From: Vibrio sp. B1FLJ16
GTDB lineage: Bacteria > Pseudomonadota > Gammaproteobacteria > Enterobacterales > Vibrionaceae
Assembly: GCF_905175385.1 (NCBI RefSeq)
Contig: NZ_HG992749.1
Span: 2,976,001 to 3,040,000, forward strand
Direction of reading: 5' to 3'
Length of the DNA stretch: 64,000 bases
This document shows positions 1 through 13,527 of this stretch, piece after piece. Numbering within the stretch: the first letter of the stretch is position 1; each line of letters begins with the position of its first letter. The notes below the pieces were generated by a model, which made no database searches, was not told the DNA's origin, and was given only the letters and a program-made list of their open reading frames with translations. A program made the translations under genes and the position numbers.

Positions 1-1986
1 ACATTCCGCTAATAACTGATACACTTTATTGCGCATCACACCGCGCATATTTTTCGCGTAACAGAACACATCGACAGACTCTGGCGGAACCGCATCCTGA
101 TGCATCTTACCCAGAATGGTTTTAAGAGCATCCAGCATAGCCGTTTCACCTTTAAAGTGCAGCGTACGCACTTCATGCCAGGAATTACGGTAAACCAGAT
201 CGACACTGCCAACCAGGTTCTTATGCTCAGGTCCGAAGCTGAATATATCGGTATTCTTTACATCAACTTTCAACGAACGACCCGACAGTTCTGAGGTTGG
301 ATCGCTTTCAAAGTTGATGAACATGGCAAGTTGACTGATTTCACAAGGACTTGCCAATGCCTGCATCGTTGGGCGGCGTTTACGCAGGGCAAAGGTATTT
401 CGTAAATCACTCACCATCTGGTAGAACTTATCAATATCTAATTGCGCTTCGCGCACGACTGCATGCAGACGGGTCGATTCAGTGATCAGGCCGTTAAAAA
501 AGGCCCATGAAACCAGTTTGCTAAGATATTCATGATGCTCTAGGTATGGCTGGCCTAGAATCCGGTGCGCAACAAGCGGCTGTTTGTACAAATACCAGCC
601 AGATTTATTCACCCCGCCATTTTTCACTTCGATAAAGCTCAGATCCGGCTCATGTAAATCCGGTGAAATCTGTGGATTAAGCAGTGTTACTTTACCCGGC
701 AGTACTTCAAAGGCAGCATACAGCTTACGTGCCAGAATACTGATGTCCTGCGGGCTGATCGCCGAAGTGATGTCATTACGACGCGCAAACTGAATAAGGT
801 GACGATAGCTTTGCATCAGCGCATCTAACAGCGCATGGTGCACCACTTTTACCTGCTCAACCTTCCAGTTACGGCGGTTGTCGAGCTCAATTACGACGCT
901 CTCATCCCAGTTCCACTTTGTCACCATGTCGCTCAGAGCTTCACGGCGCCAGGCTACCGAACCTATGTCAGGCTGACGGGAAAGTTTTTCATGGGTTTTG
1001 AGATAGAAACAACGGCGGACCAAATCAAGGCGCGTGTCATCCTGTATACGTTCAAGGTAACGAGTAACCTTTTCCAGCATTAAGTAGTACGCGTCCATGC
1101 CGTAGAGATCCGGCTCATCAGCGAAGAAGCGACGTTTAGTATCAATACTTAACAGTTGAGTGTGAGGGTATTCCCACGAGTAAGCTTCAAGCAGAATGGC
1201 TTTCAGTACCGATTTGTAAGGTGAATCGATACTTTTGTACAACTGCCACAAATTCGAGCCGAAATACTCTTCTGCCGGAATTCGGTTTAGTTTGCCAAAG
1301 TTAATCCACTCTTTACAATCGATGTAGCCATCGCGGCAAAGTTGCAAAACGTACTCGTCGTAAGACTCTTCCATCTCTGGTGGCACAATCTGCCACAATA
1401 ATCGTTGCCCTGCGATACGAACTGCGCTGCGATAGAATTCATCAAGTAACAGTAAATGCTGAGAAGAACCGCAGTTATCGCCTGTCATCTCTTCGGAATG
1501 GTTACTTCTGAAACGCTCTTCATCCATAAGGAAGAAGTTCGCTTCAACGCCCTTGCTCTGCGCCCAGTCAGTAATCAACAAGCATTTGTTGGTCAGTAAC
1601 TCACGTTCATCACTGTCCATATCAGGTGATATACATACCCAGATGTCCAGGTCACTTGATGTGCTCTGGCCGATAGACGATGTGCTGCCCATGGTATACA
1701 GGCCAAGAATCGCAGGTTGCGCAGACTCATCAAGACACTCACTAAGGGCAAGCTGAGTATCGTCAATAAATTGCTGCTGGACATCATTGGGCTTGAGGCC
1801 ATACACGCCGAATGGTACATCGGCATCGTAATAACCGGGAATGATAGGATGGTTGTAGTTCAACAAGACAGGAATCAAGTGAAAAACTTGCTGGCTTTGC
1901 GAGTCCATAAGTGCCAGCGCACGCTCAACGCGCTGCTGATTCAAATTGTCTAATCGCTGAATTATTTTTTGGGTGTAAGCCTGCAA
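1..1986 (-). CDS. cyaA: Class I adenylate cyclase, N-terminal 662 codons (runs off the left edge)
   Basis: Makes cAMP from ATP in the cytoplasm and supplies the ligand for CRP. The minus-strand frame is open from 1986 to base 1 and reads LQAYTQKIIQRLDNLNQQRV, then LGLYTMGSTSSIGQS and SDLDIWVC, which are the nucleotidyltransferase motif and metal-binding Asp pair of enterobacterial-type CyaA. The family is about 840 residues, so roughly 180 C-terminal residues, including the glucose-regulated part, lie outside the window. I chose TTG at 1984-1986 as the start because alignment with E. coli CyaA ends there, AAGGA lies about 8 bases upstream, and E. coli cyaA also uses TTG. It is transcribed away from hemC, the usual gamma-proteobacterial arrangement. 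Confidence 0.95.
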   Translation of the reverse strand, partial: MQAYTQKIIQRLDNLNQQRVERALALMDSQSQQVFHLIPVLLNYNHPIIPGYYDADVPFGVYGLKPNDVQQQFIDDTQLALSECLDESAQPAILGLYTMGSTSSIGQSTSSDLDIWVCISPDMDSDERELLTNKCLLITDWAQSKGVEANFFLMDEERFRSNHSEEMTGDNCGSSQHLLLLDEFYRSAVRIAGQRLLWQIVPPEMEESYDEYVLQLCRDGYIDCKEWINFGKLNRIPAEEYFGSNLWQLYKSIDSPYKSVLKAILLEAYSWEYPHTQLLSIDTKRRFFADEPDLYGMDAYYLMLEKVTRYLERIQDDTRLDLVRRCFYLKTHEKLSRQPDIGSVAWRREALSDMVTKWNWDESVVIELDNRRNWKVEQVKVVHHALLDALMQSYRHLIQFARRNDITSAISPQDISILARKLYAAFEVLPGKVTLLNPQISPDLHEPDLSFIEVKNGGVNKSGWYLYKQPLVAHRILGQPYLEHHEYLSKLVSWAFFNGLITESTRLHAVVREAQLDIDKFYQMVSDLRNTFALRKRRPTMQALASPCEISQLAMFINFESDPTSELSGRSLKVDVKNTDIFSFGPEHKNLVGSVDLVYRNSWHEVRTLHFKGETAMLDALKTILGKMHQDAVPPESVDVFCYAKNMRGVMRNKVYQLLAEC

Positions 1987-2333
1987 GGGTAATTCCTTGG
2001 TTGAACATTCACAGAAACCTGATGATATTTTAAGCCCAAAAAGCTTAAAAACGTGATCAATTTAACACTTTTATTCAGCATGGTAAAGTTTCAGGTCTCT
2101 ATATCGTTGCATAAAAAAAAACCATACTCTAGTCACAAAATTGACCGCGAGCTAGTGTCGCTGTAATCGGCTCGAACTAATAATAGTCCTTAGTCTAATT
2201 GAGAATCCAGTCACACTATTTTCATAACATCATGTAATTCCATTCATCGCTCCGCCAGTTAACCAACTAACAGTAAGAATTTCTTGGTGAGAATGATAGG
2301 ATATCCGCAAATCCAAACAGCATTGAGAAGATC
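1987..2333. promoter_or_regulatory. cyaA-hemC divergent intergenic region
   Basis: A 347-base AT-rich gap that must hold the promoters of both cyaA (leftward) and hemC (rightward). Apart from the CRP-like site listed separately I see no gene, repeat or terminator. I could not pick -35/-10 pairs with confidence. Confidence 0.6.
2052..2067. promoter_or_regulatory. Candidate CRP-binding site upstream of cyaA
   Basis: CGTGATCAATTTAACA matches 8 of the 10 conserved positions of TGTGA-N6-TCACA. It lies about 66 bases upstream of the cyaA start. CRP represses cyaA in E. coli, so negative feedback is plausible here. The site itself is seen; its function is inferred. Confidence 0.5.
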
Positions 2334-3272
2334 ATGACCCAATCCACACCTATTCGCATTGCAACTCGAAAAAGCCCACTTGCCCTGTGGCAAGCTTACT
2401 TTGTCAAAGATGCCCTTCAAGCCGCACACCCTGGTTTAGAAGTCGAGTTAGTAACCATGGTGACCAAAGGTGACGTGATTCTGGATACACCACTGGCCAA
2501 AGTTGGCGGTAAAGGATTATTCGTTAAAGAGCTGGAAGTTGCGATGTTAGAAGGACGCGCGGATCTGGCTGTGCATTCTATGAAAGACGTACCTGTCGAT
2601 TTTCCTGAGGGACTCGGCCTGGTCACCATCTGTGAGCGAGAAGACCCACGCGATGCCTTTGTATCTAATATTTATAGCAATATAGATGAGTTACCTCAAG
2701 GTGCCGTAGTCGGTACATGCAGCCTCCGCCGCCAGTGTCAGCTGAAGGAATACCGTCCGGATCTTATTATCAAAGAGCTACGAGGCAACGTTGGTACACG
2801 CCTTGGTAAACTGGATGCTGGCGAATACGACGCGATCATTCTTGCGGCGGCTGGCCTGAAACGCCTGGAGCTGGAAGAGCGTATCCGTAGCTTTATTGAA
2901 CCAGAACAGTCACTCCCAGCTGTTGGTCAGGGTGCTGTCGGCATCGAATGTCGATTAGATGATGAAAGACTGCGTAAGTTACTTGAACCGCTGAATCATA
3001 AAGACACCCAAGATCGAGTGCTGTGTGAACGTGCGATGAACCTGACTTTGGAAGGAGGCTGCCAGGTCCCTATCGGCAGTTACGCATTACTGAACGGAGA
3101 TGAAGTTTGGCTGCGAGCTTTGGTCGGTGAACCAGACGGCAGCGAGATTATCCGTGGAGAAATCCGTGGTCACCGTAAAGATGGTGAAGCACTTGGTGTC
3201 CAGTTAGCAAACGAATTGCTTGATAACGGCGCCCGCGACATTCTGACTAAGCTGTACGCAGAACACGACTAG
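2334..3272 (+). CDS. hemC: Hydroxymethylbilane synthase (porphobilinogen deaminase)
   Basis: Joins four porphobilinogen molecules into hydroxymethylbilane for heme and siroheme synthesis in the cytoplasm. The 312 residues are the normal family length. Visible landmarks are [14 protein letters not shown] at the N-terminus, HSMKDVP with the catalytic Asp near residue 85, the arginine-rich CSLRRQCQ segment, and the cofactor cysteine in GGCQVPIG (Cys243). A GAGAAGA ribosome site precedes the ATG. It is first in the hemC-hemD-hemX-hemY operon, with only 2 bases to hemD. Confidence 0.97.
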   Translation: MTQSTPIRIATRKSPLALWQAYFVKDALQAAHPGLEVELVTMVTKGDVILDTPLAKVGGKGLFVKELEVAMLEGRADLAVHSMKDVPVDFPEGLGLVTICEREDPRDAFVSNIYSNIDELPQGAVVGTCSLRRQCQLKEYRPDLIIKELRGNVGTRLGKLDAGEYDAIILAAAGLKRLELEERIRSFIEPEQSLPAVGQGAVGIECRLDDERLRKLLEPLNHKDTQDRVLCERAMNLTLEGGCQVPIGSYALLNGDEVWLRALVGEPDGSEIIRGEIRGHRKDGEALGVQLANELLDNGARDILTKLYAEHD

Positions 3273-3274
3273 CT

Positions 3275-4003
3275 ATGGCAGTGTTGGTCACTCGGCCGGG
3301 AGAGCAAGGCGCTGAGCTTTGCTCTCTGCTCGAAAGGCACGGCATTTCCTCTTACCATCACCCTCTGATCGACATCGTCGCCGATCTATCGGATACACAT
3401 TTCTCCGATCATCTCGTCCACGCTCAAATCATCATTGCTGTCAGCCGACATGCAGTGCAGTGTGCGCAGCAAATATTATCAAACAACGGTATATCGTGGC
3501 CTAAACACGCCATATACCTTGCCGTTGGTCAAAAAACAGCACACTATTTAAGCAAATGTACCCAACTGAAAGTACACTATCCTCAAGTCAGTGATAGTGA
3601 ACACTTGTTACGACTTCCCGTGTTAAACAATGTACACCACAAAAACGTTCTAATCCTTCGTGGAAACGGAGGAAGAGAGCTGATTAAAGATACATTGATA
3701 AAACGTGGAGCAAAAGTTCACTATAGTGAGACTTACAAGAGAGAATTTATCCCGTTCGATCCAGTAAGCTGTGTCTCACTATGGAAGGCCAGACAAATCA
3801 ATCAGATCATCGTAACCAGCGGTGAACAACTGGAGTATTTGTGTAGCCAATTATCGTCAGAACAATTGGCTTGGCTCAATCAACAAGAGTTGTATATCCC
3901 CAGTCAGCGTATCGCCGACATTGCAATTCAAGAGGGGTTCACTCAGGTAAGGTGCACAGGAAGCGCATCCAACCAAGAATTACTGGCTGCTCTCCAGCCC
4001 TAG
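3275..4003 (+). CDS. hemD: Uroporphyrinogen-III synthase
   Basis: Cyclises hydroxymethylbilane with inversion of ring D to give uroporphyrinogen III. The 242-residue length and start MAVLVTRPGEQGAEL fit HemD, a family with low sequence conservation. Other family features are LILRGNGGRELI and IIVTSGEQLEYL (second domain) and a C-terminal TGSASNQELLAAL. It follows hemC after 2 bases, so translational coupling is likely. The assignment rests on both these motifs and the operon position. Confidence 0.93.
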   Translation: MAVLVTRPGEQGAELCSLLERHGISSYHHPLIDIVADLSDTHFSDHLVHAQIIIAVSRHAVQCAQQILSNNGISWPKHAIYLAVGQKTAHYLSKCTQLKVHYPQVSDSEHLLRLPVLNNVHHKNVLILRGNGGRELIKDTLIKRGAKVHYSETYKREFIPFDPVSCVSLWKARQINQIIVTSGEQLEYLCSQLSSEQLAWLNQQELYIPSQRIADIAIQEGFTQVRCTGSASNQELLAALQP

Positions 4004-4020
4004 CTACACAGGATAAAGGC

Positions 4021-5232
4021 ATGACAAGTAAAAATAACGACCAAAAAAATAACGAGAAAAACCTTGCCGAAGAAACCCCTTCGGTACCGCTAGCTGAAAA
4101 AGACGCCCCTAAGCAGGATGCTGAACCTACCAAGGAACCATCACAACCTGCCAGTGCAGCTAAGCCAGCAGCACCAAAAAAAGCCGAACCCCAACAGAAG
4201 CCAGGAAACAGCGGGGTCAAACTCGCTACTGCAGCTATTATCCTGGCTCTACTTTCTGGCGGTGGTTTGTTTTATAAACTTAATGAGCAACAAGCGGATT
4301 ACCGCGCACAAATCGCCCAGCTTAAAAACCAGCTGGAGCAAGCTCAGTCTTCAATGCAGCAAGAACTGACCCAAGTAAAAGAAGAAACTATCGAAAAAGC
4401 GACTACTGCAACTCATAAAGCGGAAGTTGTCCTTGGCCAGCAGCATAAAAGCATCGAAAGCCTACAACTCGCAGTCGCTGACATAAAGGGCCGTCGTCCA
4501 AATGATTGGTTGTTGGCAGAAGCCGATTACTTAGTCAAACTGGCGGGACGTAAACTGTTCTTAGAGCACGATGTAGAAAGCGCTACTCAATTAATGGAAA
4601 GCGCAGATCAGCGTGTCGCTTCGCTTAATGACCCTAGCCTGGTAAATCTGCGCAAATCAATGGCCAACGACATTACTAAACTGCGCACCGTGCCTTTGAT
4701 TGACCGTGACGGTTTAGTGTTACGCCTGACTGCGCTGCAACAGCAAGTCGACAAACTCCCTCTGGCTAACGCCCTGCTTCCGGAAGCACAAGCTGTCGAG
4801 TCACACGAGGTCTCTGAAGATATTACGAACTGGCAAAATAACCTGATGACGTCTTTGAAAGATTTCTCAGAGAACTTTATCACTTTCCGTACCCGAGATG
4901 GCAACGTCATACCATTGCTTTCACCAGAGCAACATTTCTACCTGAAAGAGAATATTAAAGCCAAACTGGAAACAGCAATAAAAGCGGTATATCAAGAGCA
5001 GGGGGAAATCTATACCACTTCACTTGAAACAGCCGATAAGTGGGCTCTAGCGTTCTTTAATCAGGATGACAACTCGGTAAAAGAGTTTAATAAAACAGTA
5101 ACCCAGTTAAGCAAACAAAACATTCAGGTTGAGTATCCAAATAAGCTGGAAAGCCAATCTCAGCTATCGGATGTTATTCGTGAGCGACTACGTCGTGAAG
5201 TGACCACTATGACAGGTACGGAGGATAAGTAA
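4021..5232 (+). CDS. hemX: HemX, inner-membrane protein of the hem operon
   Basis: Single-pass membrane protein of the HemX family (403 residues). It was historically annotated as a uroporphyrinogen methyltransferase, but it lacks that domain and its biochemical role is unproven. Residues 1-65 are a Lys/Ala/Pro/Glu-rich cytoplasmic tail. One membrane segment follows (LATAAIILALLSGGGLFY), then a coiled coil rich in Gln, Glu and Lys (about residues 90-145) and a periplasmic helical domain. I start at ATG 4021 because AAAGG sits just upstream. An in-frame upstream extension to 3871 overlaps hemD and reads like hemD in another frame. The stop overlaps the hemY ATG by one base. Confidence 0.92.
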   Translation: MTSKNNDQKNNEKNLAEETPSVPLAEKDAPKQDAEPTKEPSQPASAAKPAAPKKAEPQQKPGNSGVKLATAAIILALLSGGGLFYKLNEQQADYRAQIAQLKNQLEQAQSSMQQELTQVKEETIEKATTATHKAEVVLGQQHKSIESLQLAVADIKGRRPNDWLLAEADYLVKLAGRKLFLEHDVESATQLMESADQRVASLNDPSLVNLRKSMANDITKLRTVPLIDRDGLVLRLTALQQQVDKLPLANALLPEAQAVESHEVSEDITNWQNNLMTSLKDFSENFITFRTRDGNVIPLLSPEQHFYLKENIKAKLETAIKAVYQEQGEIYTTSLETADKWALAFFNQDDNSVKEFNKTVTQLSKQNIQVEYPNKLESQSQLSDVIRERLRREVTTMTGTEDK

Positions 5233-6413
5233 TGTTTCGTCTTATTTTCCTATTTGCCATTTTAGGCGCAGGCTTGTTTGTTGGTACCCAATACTCCGGT
5301 CAGCAGGGTTATGCGCTGATCTCAATTGCTGACAAAACAATTGAGATGAGTGTAACCACTTTGGTTATTTTTATTATCGCCGCTCTTGCTGCTCTGTTCC
5401 TTTTAGAATACCTGATCAAGAAGTTGCTCAATGCAGGATCAAGTACCTGGAACTTTTTCAGCGTTCGCAAAGTACGACGTTCCCGCCGCTTTACCAACGA
5501 AGGCATCATCAAGTTATTAGAGGGTGACTGGAAAGGCGCTGAGAAGAAGGTAACACGCTGGGCGAATCATCACGACATGCCACTATTATGCTATTTAGTC
5601 GCTTCAGAAGCAGCTCAGGGACAAGGTGACAAAGAGAAGCGTGATAAGTACCTGCAACTGGCAAGTCAGCAAGAAAATGCTCATCTGGCTGTTGAACTGA
5701 CACGAGCCAAACAGTTTATGCGCAACAATGAGTTTGAATCTGCATTTGACACACTATCGACGCTAAAAGGCGAATACGCTACCAATCCGATAGTACTCAA
5801 TCTACTGAAAACCACTTATATAAACTTGAAGCTATGGCAACCATTGATTGACTTAATGCCACAGTTGAGCAAAGCTAAACTGGTCTCCGATGATGAGAAA
5901 ATTGAGCTAATCAAAACAGCACAGTGTGGATTACTCAACGAAGTTGCTCAACAACAAGGTAGTGAGGGACTGATTTCTCATTGGAACAGCCTGCCTCGAA
6001 AAGTAAAACAAGATCCACATTTGATTGCTTGTTTTGCTCGTGAACTGATCAGTCGTAAAGCGGATAACGAAGCATTTACTGTACTAAAAGAAGCATTGAA
6101 AAAGACACCTTCACCAGAGCTCTACGATCTTCTGCCTGAGTTAAATGTTCCGGATATCCATCCATTAGTTGTTTTCCTTGAAGACGTGGTGAAGAAAGAG
6201 TCGGATAATGCGGCTGCGCACAGCGCTCTGGGACATTTCTACTTCCGTCAGGAAAAGTGGCATGAATCCCAAGAACAATTTGAAGCAGCGCTAAAGCTTC
6301 GCTCGGACGTTTCTGATTACGCCTACTTAGCAGATACACTAGAGAAGCAAAATCTGACTAAAGCAGCACACGAAGTCTCTCGCAAGGCGTTAACTCTGGT
6401 TCAAAACGACTAA
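5232..6413 (+). CDS. hemY: HemY, TPR-containing inner-membrane protein
   Basis: HemY family protein of 393 residues with two N-terminal membrane segments (about residues 1-20 and 36-62) and a long tetratricopeptide region that includes AAHSALGHFYFRQEKWHESQEQF. It is co-transcribed with hemCDX. Despite the name it is not the Bacillus protoporphyrinogen oxidase HemY. In E. coli it is linked to heme homeostasis, with mechanism unclear. It starts at ATG 5232, overlapping the hemX TAA by one base. A strong intrinsic terminator follows within 30 bases, so this is the operon's last gene. Confidence 0.93.
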   Translation: MFRLIFLFAILGAGLFVGTQYSGQQGYALISIADKTIEMSVTTLVIFIIAALAALFLLEYLIKKLLNAGSSTWNFFSVRKVRRSRRFTNEGIIKLLEGDWKGAEKKVTRWANHHDMPLLCYLVASEAAQGQGDKEKRDKYLQLASQQENAHLAVELTRAKQFMRNNEFESAFDTLSTLKGEYATNPIVLNLLKTTYINLKLWQPLIDLMPQLSKAKLVSDDEKIELIKTAQCGLLNEVAQQQGSEGLISHWNSLPRKVKQDPHLIACFARELISRKADNEAFTVLKEALKKTPSPELYDLLPELNVPDIHPLVVFLEDVVKKESDNAAAHSALGHFYFRQEKWHESQEQFEAALKLRSDVSDYAYLADTLEKQNLTKAAHEVSRKALTLVQND

Positions 6414-6434
6414 TTAAAAAGTTTACGATATCTA

Positions 6435-6463
6435 AAGCCGACAATAATTGTCGGCTTTTTTAT
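6435..6463 (+). terminator. Intrinsic terminator of the hemCDXY operon
   Basis: Stem AAGCCGACAAT / ATTGTCGGCTT separated by one base, then a run of six T. It lies 21 bases after the hemY stop. Confidence 0.9.
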
Positions 6464-6465
6464 TA

Positions 6466-6958
6466 TCGATATCCGTCATTACTCTTCGCCAAACCTATCA
6501 ATTAACACTTTCAAAGCCGTTTTATAAGCGCACTCTCGTTCTTCTGGCGACAGTCAGTTATCCCCAAAAGGGAGTACCACTGATGACTATAGATCTCTAT
6601 TAGAGAGATACAGGCAGCTCAGGTGGTCATTTTTACTTTCGACATCAGTGTAAAGTCTATCCAGACAGCGAAGTAGTTAACCCGGGAGGATATGGAATAT
6701 TAGCTACTTTAAAAGCCGACTATGCAGTTTATTTAAAAACAATTGATTCTCGCTAGAAGCTCGTGAAGATACTTTTATGCGATAAAGGAAAAAGCTCGTC
6801 CTATCTATAAACGCAACGTTAACTAATAGCGTACCAGAGCCTTATTTAATGGCTATGGGTACAAGGACGCCAACAATAAGGATTAAAAGCCAAAGGCGTG
6901 GCGATGATTGACGGACGGATACAGATATCTATCGCCAATAAGATATAAGACCTCAAAC
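6466..6958. other. Gene-free spacer, possibly decayed coding sequence
   Basis: About 490 bases between the hem terminator and the rRNA terminator with no intact gene. One plus-strand frame stays mostly open from 6481 to 6753, broken only by TAG at 6601. It contains SYPQKGVPLMTIDLY, then GGHFYFRHQCKVYPDSEVV and NPGGYGILATLKADYAVYL, which have a protein-like composition. There is no convincing start codon or ribosome site, and stops accumulate after 6754 in all forward frames. I do not recognise a family. A degraded gene remnant is possible but unproven. Confidence 0.35.
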
Positions 6959-6960
6959 GT

Positions 6961-6990
6961 AAAAAAGCCCGAGTCTTTCGACTCGGGCTT
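6961..6990 (-). terminator. Terminator of the first rRNA operon
   Basis: On the minus strand AAGCCCGAGTC / GACTCGGGCTT forms a strong hairpin with a short CTTTC-type loop, followed by six T. It lies just beyond the tRNA-Asp 3' end, so it closes the rRNA operon. Confidence 0.88.
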
Positions 6991-6998
6991 AGTATAAG

Positions 6999-7075
6999 TG
7001 GCGGAGTGGACGGGACTCGAACCCGCGACCCCCGGCGTGACAGGCCGGTATTCTAACCAACTGAACTACCACTCC
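6999..7075 (-). tRNA. tRNA-Asp (GTC)
   Basis: The minus strand folds into a 77-base cloverleaf with acceptor GGAGTGG / CCACTCC, D arm TAGTTCAGTTGG, anticodon loop CCTGTCACG (GTC), T arm GGTTCGAGTCC and an encoded GCCA end. It is the distal gene of the first rRNA operon, 3' of 5S. Confidence 0.96.
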
Positions 7076-7118
7076 GCAGTGGTATCACCCGTTATTACAA
7101 CGAATGTCCATAATTTAA

Positions 7119-7238
7119 AGCCTGGCGATGTCCTACTCTCACATGGGGAAACCCCACACTACCATCGGCGCTGTTTTGTTTCACTTCTGAGTTCGGAATG
7201 GAATCAGGTGGGTCCAAAACGCTATGGCCGCCAAGCAA
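7119..7238 (-). rRNA. rrf: 5S rRNA, first operon
   Basis: The minus strand begins TGCTTGGCGGCCATAGCG and ends CATCGCCAGGC, with internal CCGAACTCAGAAGTGAAAC, the standard gamma-proteobacterial 5S. The two ends pair to form helix I. It differs from the second-operon copy by one base in the GGGGAAACCCC loop (AAG in the other). Exact ends are estimated to within a few bases. Confidence 0.95.
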
Positions 7239-7329
7239 ATTCTTTAATTCGGAAAGCTGTTTTTAATTCTCGTTCTTACACATTCAATGTTCTTTCATTG
7301 AGTCCATCAAAACCCCTTGGGTGTTGTAT

Positions 7330-10219
<2,890 letters not shown>

Positions 10220-10415
10220 ATACAACCCGAAGGAGTTTCGAATTGAAGTTAAACAACCAAAGTTGCTGTCTCATTATTTGAATGAGCGAGACAGCTTTCG
10301 ATTTTGCCGGACTCAAATTCCAAGAACACTTGAATGTGTTGTTAGTTGTATTCCATCAGGAATACTTTGAGAACTTTACAAATAATCTTAAAGATTATTT
10401 TGTCAGCTTTCCAAA

Positions 10416-10427
10416 TTGTTAAAGAGC
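10416..10427 (-). promoter_or_regulatory. boxA antitermination signal in the 16S-23S spacer (first operon)
   Basis: GCTCTTTAACAA on the minus strand, upstream of 23S. This is the Nus-factor boxA that keeps polymerase resistant to Rho. The same element recurs at 12503, 54766 and 57008. The rest of the 10220-10484 spacer holds only 23S processing-stem sequence. Confidence 0.85.
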
Positions 10428-10484
10428 TAATCACTTCAATGAAGTAACCATTTTTAAAAGCACTATCGCTAATGCGCTTAAAGA

Positions 10485-10560
10485 TGGTGGAGCTATGCGG
10501 GATCGAACCGCAGACCTCCTGCGTGCAAGGCAGGCGCTCTCCCAGCTGAGCTATAGCCCC
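10485..10560 (-). tRNA. tRNA-Ala (TGC)
   Basis: A 76-base cloverleaf on the minus strand: acceptor GGGGCTA / TAGCTCC, anticodon loop CTTGCAC (TGC), T arm GGTTCGATCC, encoded ACCA. It lies between tRNA-Ile and 23S, the classic rRNA spacer arrangement. Confidence 0.96.
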
Positions 10561-10601
10561 ATCAAGGTGTCGATACTGTATGCCAACTCCCTAAAAGGAA
10601 T

Positions 10602-10678
10602 TGGTGGGTCTGAGTGGACTCGAACCACCGACCTCTCGCTTATCAGGCGAACGCTCTAACCACCTGAGCTACAGACCC
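10602..10678 (-). tRNA. tRNA-Ile (GAT)
   Basis: A 77-base cloverleaf on the minus strand: acceptor GGGTCTG / CAGACCC, anticodon loop CTGATAA (GAT), T arm GGTTCGAGTCC, encoded ACCA. It is the first tRNA after 16S in this operon. Confidence 0.96.
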
Positions 10679-10743
10679 AGTATCGTCTCTTTTACATAAA
10701 CCGTATCAATCTGTGTGGACACTCATCGTGAGTAATCATCGTA

Positions 10744-12296
<1,553 letters not shown>

Positions 12297-12502
12297 AAGA
12301 TTTTGTTCGGCTCAATGAATACTGACTTCAAAACTACAAAAGTAATTTTAAAGCTATTATCGTTCCAACAGAACGATAATGAATTGACTGTGCTGAATCC
12401 GAAGATTCAATGGTCACTTCGTATCATTGAAACCTAATTTGAAACCGAAGTTTCGAATTGGATTATCATCAACGAGCGCCCACACAGATTGATAGGTCTA
12501 TA

Positions 12503-12514
12503 TTGTTAAAGAGC
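12503..12514 (-). promoter_or_regulatory. boxA in the 16S leader (first operon)
   Basis: GCTCTTTAACAA on the minus strand between the promoters and 16S. It matches the spacer boxA exactly. Confidence 0.85.
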
Positions 12515-12552
12515 TTGCTTTTCGAAAATCTTTTCTCTCAAAGCGGAGGTGC

Positions 12553-12580
12553 ATTCTAGCTATTTCATTGAAAGTGTCAA
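12553..12580 (-). promoter_or_regulatory. rRNA promoter P2, first operon
   Basis: Minus strand TTGACA, 16-base spacer, TAGAAT, followed by a GC-rich start region GCACCTCC. The 16-base spacing and GC discriminator are typical of growth-rate-controlled rRNA promoters. Confidence 0.8.
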
Positions 12581-12666
12581 ACACTTTTTCAACTAATTTT
12601 CGTAGAAGCTTTTATCCTCTCCGACTTGCCGAAGCCTTATCGCGTCTGCCGTGTCGGTGGATGCGC

Positions 12667-12694
12667 ATTATAGGGAGTTACACTTAGAGCGCAA
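12667..12694 (-). promoter_or_regulatory. rRNA promoter P1, first operon
   Basis: Minus strand TTGCGC, 16-base spacer, perfect TATAAT, then GCGCATCC as a GC-rich discriminator. It lies about 115 bases upstream of P2. Confidence 0.8.
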
Positions 12695-12754
12695 CCCATT
12701 TTATGAAAAAAATTCAAAAAACTTGCTGTTCGCTGGCTATTTCATCAGAAATGT

Positions 12755-12777
12755 AAAAAAGAGGGTAAAAAACCCTC
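12755..12777 (-). terminator. Terminator of the ubiD-ferredoxin-fre operon
   Basis: Minus strand GAGGGT, six-T loop, ACCCTC, then six T. It lies 23 bases past the fre stop and separates that operon from the rRNA promoter. Confidence 0.85.
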
Positions 12778-12799
12778 ATTTTTGACTGAAAAGCCCTAA

Positions 12800-13513
12800 C
12801 TAAATAAACGAATACGCATCTGCGAACATACGTCCGCTTTTGGCTTTTTTATTTTGAGTAAACATTTCTCTTGCTGCACCCGCCATTTCAAATCGACCAG
12901 CAATATAGATATCGTAGTTTTCCAGGCTTTCAAAATCGTTACACACCGCTTGCAGTACATTACCAACTTTGCCTTGCCAGTCAGAAGGAGCGTTCTCTAC
13001 TACAGGAATAAAGTGAACGTTAGAAAACTTTGCTGAGATATTGGTAAGTTCATCTTTGGCGTAAAGCTGGCTTTCGTCACGAGCTCCCCAGTACAAATAG
13101 ATAGGATTAGTTTTATTCTGCGCAACGCAGTGATCTAATATCGAACGTACATAACTGAATCCAGTACCACCAGCAATAAGTAGCAGAGGGCGCTCACTGT
13201 CTTCCTGAACCCAGGCATCGCCGTGAGGTGCATCAATTTCAATATCACCACCCGTTTCTAGCGCCTCTTTCATTGCTTCAACGACTTCAATAGCGTAAGC
13301 GTTATGTTCAGCAGCGCCAATGTGCAATTCCAGTTCACCTTCATGTCGGCAAGGGCTGCTCGCAATAGAGAACGGGCGCTTGTCTTTCTCTCCCATAACA
13401 ACCATCAGGTATTGGCCAGCTTTGAATGCGACCGGTGATTCTGGGTGAAGTAGGATTTGGTAAGTATTACAAGCTAACGGCTGAATAGACTTTACTTTAC
13501 ATTGGATGGTCAT
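12800..13513 (-). CDS. fre: NAD(P)H-flavin reductase
   Basis: Uses NAD(P)H to reduce free flavins in the cytoplasm; reduced flavin can feed ferric reduction, UbiX/UbiD cofactor chemistry or luciferase-type enzymes. The 237 residues match the Fre/LuxG family of ferredoxin-NADP reductase folds. RPFSIAS at 46-52 is the flavin-binding motif, [12 protein letters not shown] from 115 the nicotinamide-binding motif, and [11 protein letters not shown] lies near the C-terminus. It follows the ferredoxin gene after 14 bases and shares an operon with ubiD, as in many gamma-proteobacteria. Confidence 0.93.
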   Translation of the reverse strand: MTIQCKVKSIQPLACNTYQILLHPESPVAFKAGQYLMVVMGEKDKRPFSIASSPCRHEGELELHIGAAEHNAYAIEVVEAMKEALETGGDIEIDAPHGDAWVQEDSERPLLLIAGGTGFSYVRSILDHCVAQNKTNPIYLYWGARDESQLYAKDELTNISAKFSNVHFIPVVENAPSDWQGKVGNVLQAVCNDFESLENYDIYIAGRFEMAGAAREMFTQNKKAKSGRMFADAYSFI

Positions 13514-13527
13514 GGTGTTCCTCTAGC

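Larger units (their letters stand above)
12297..12799 (-). promoter_or_regulatory. rRNA leader and upstream promoter region, first operon
   Basis: About 500 bases without a gene. On the minus strand it holds P1, P2, boxA and the 5' half of the 16S processing stem. An A/T-rich block just upstream of P1 (12697-12720) could act as an UP element. The fre terminator lies at the right end. Confidence 0.8.

Noticed and set aside
584..1826. Several short ORFs opposite or out of frame with cyaA
   Set aside because: The minus-strand cyaA frame is continuous through the region and matches the family throughout.
3871..4020. Upstream extension of hemX
   Set aside because: Overlaps hemD in another frame; ATG 4021 has its own ribosome site and begins the family-like tail.
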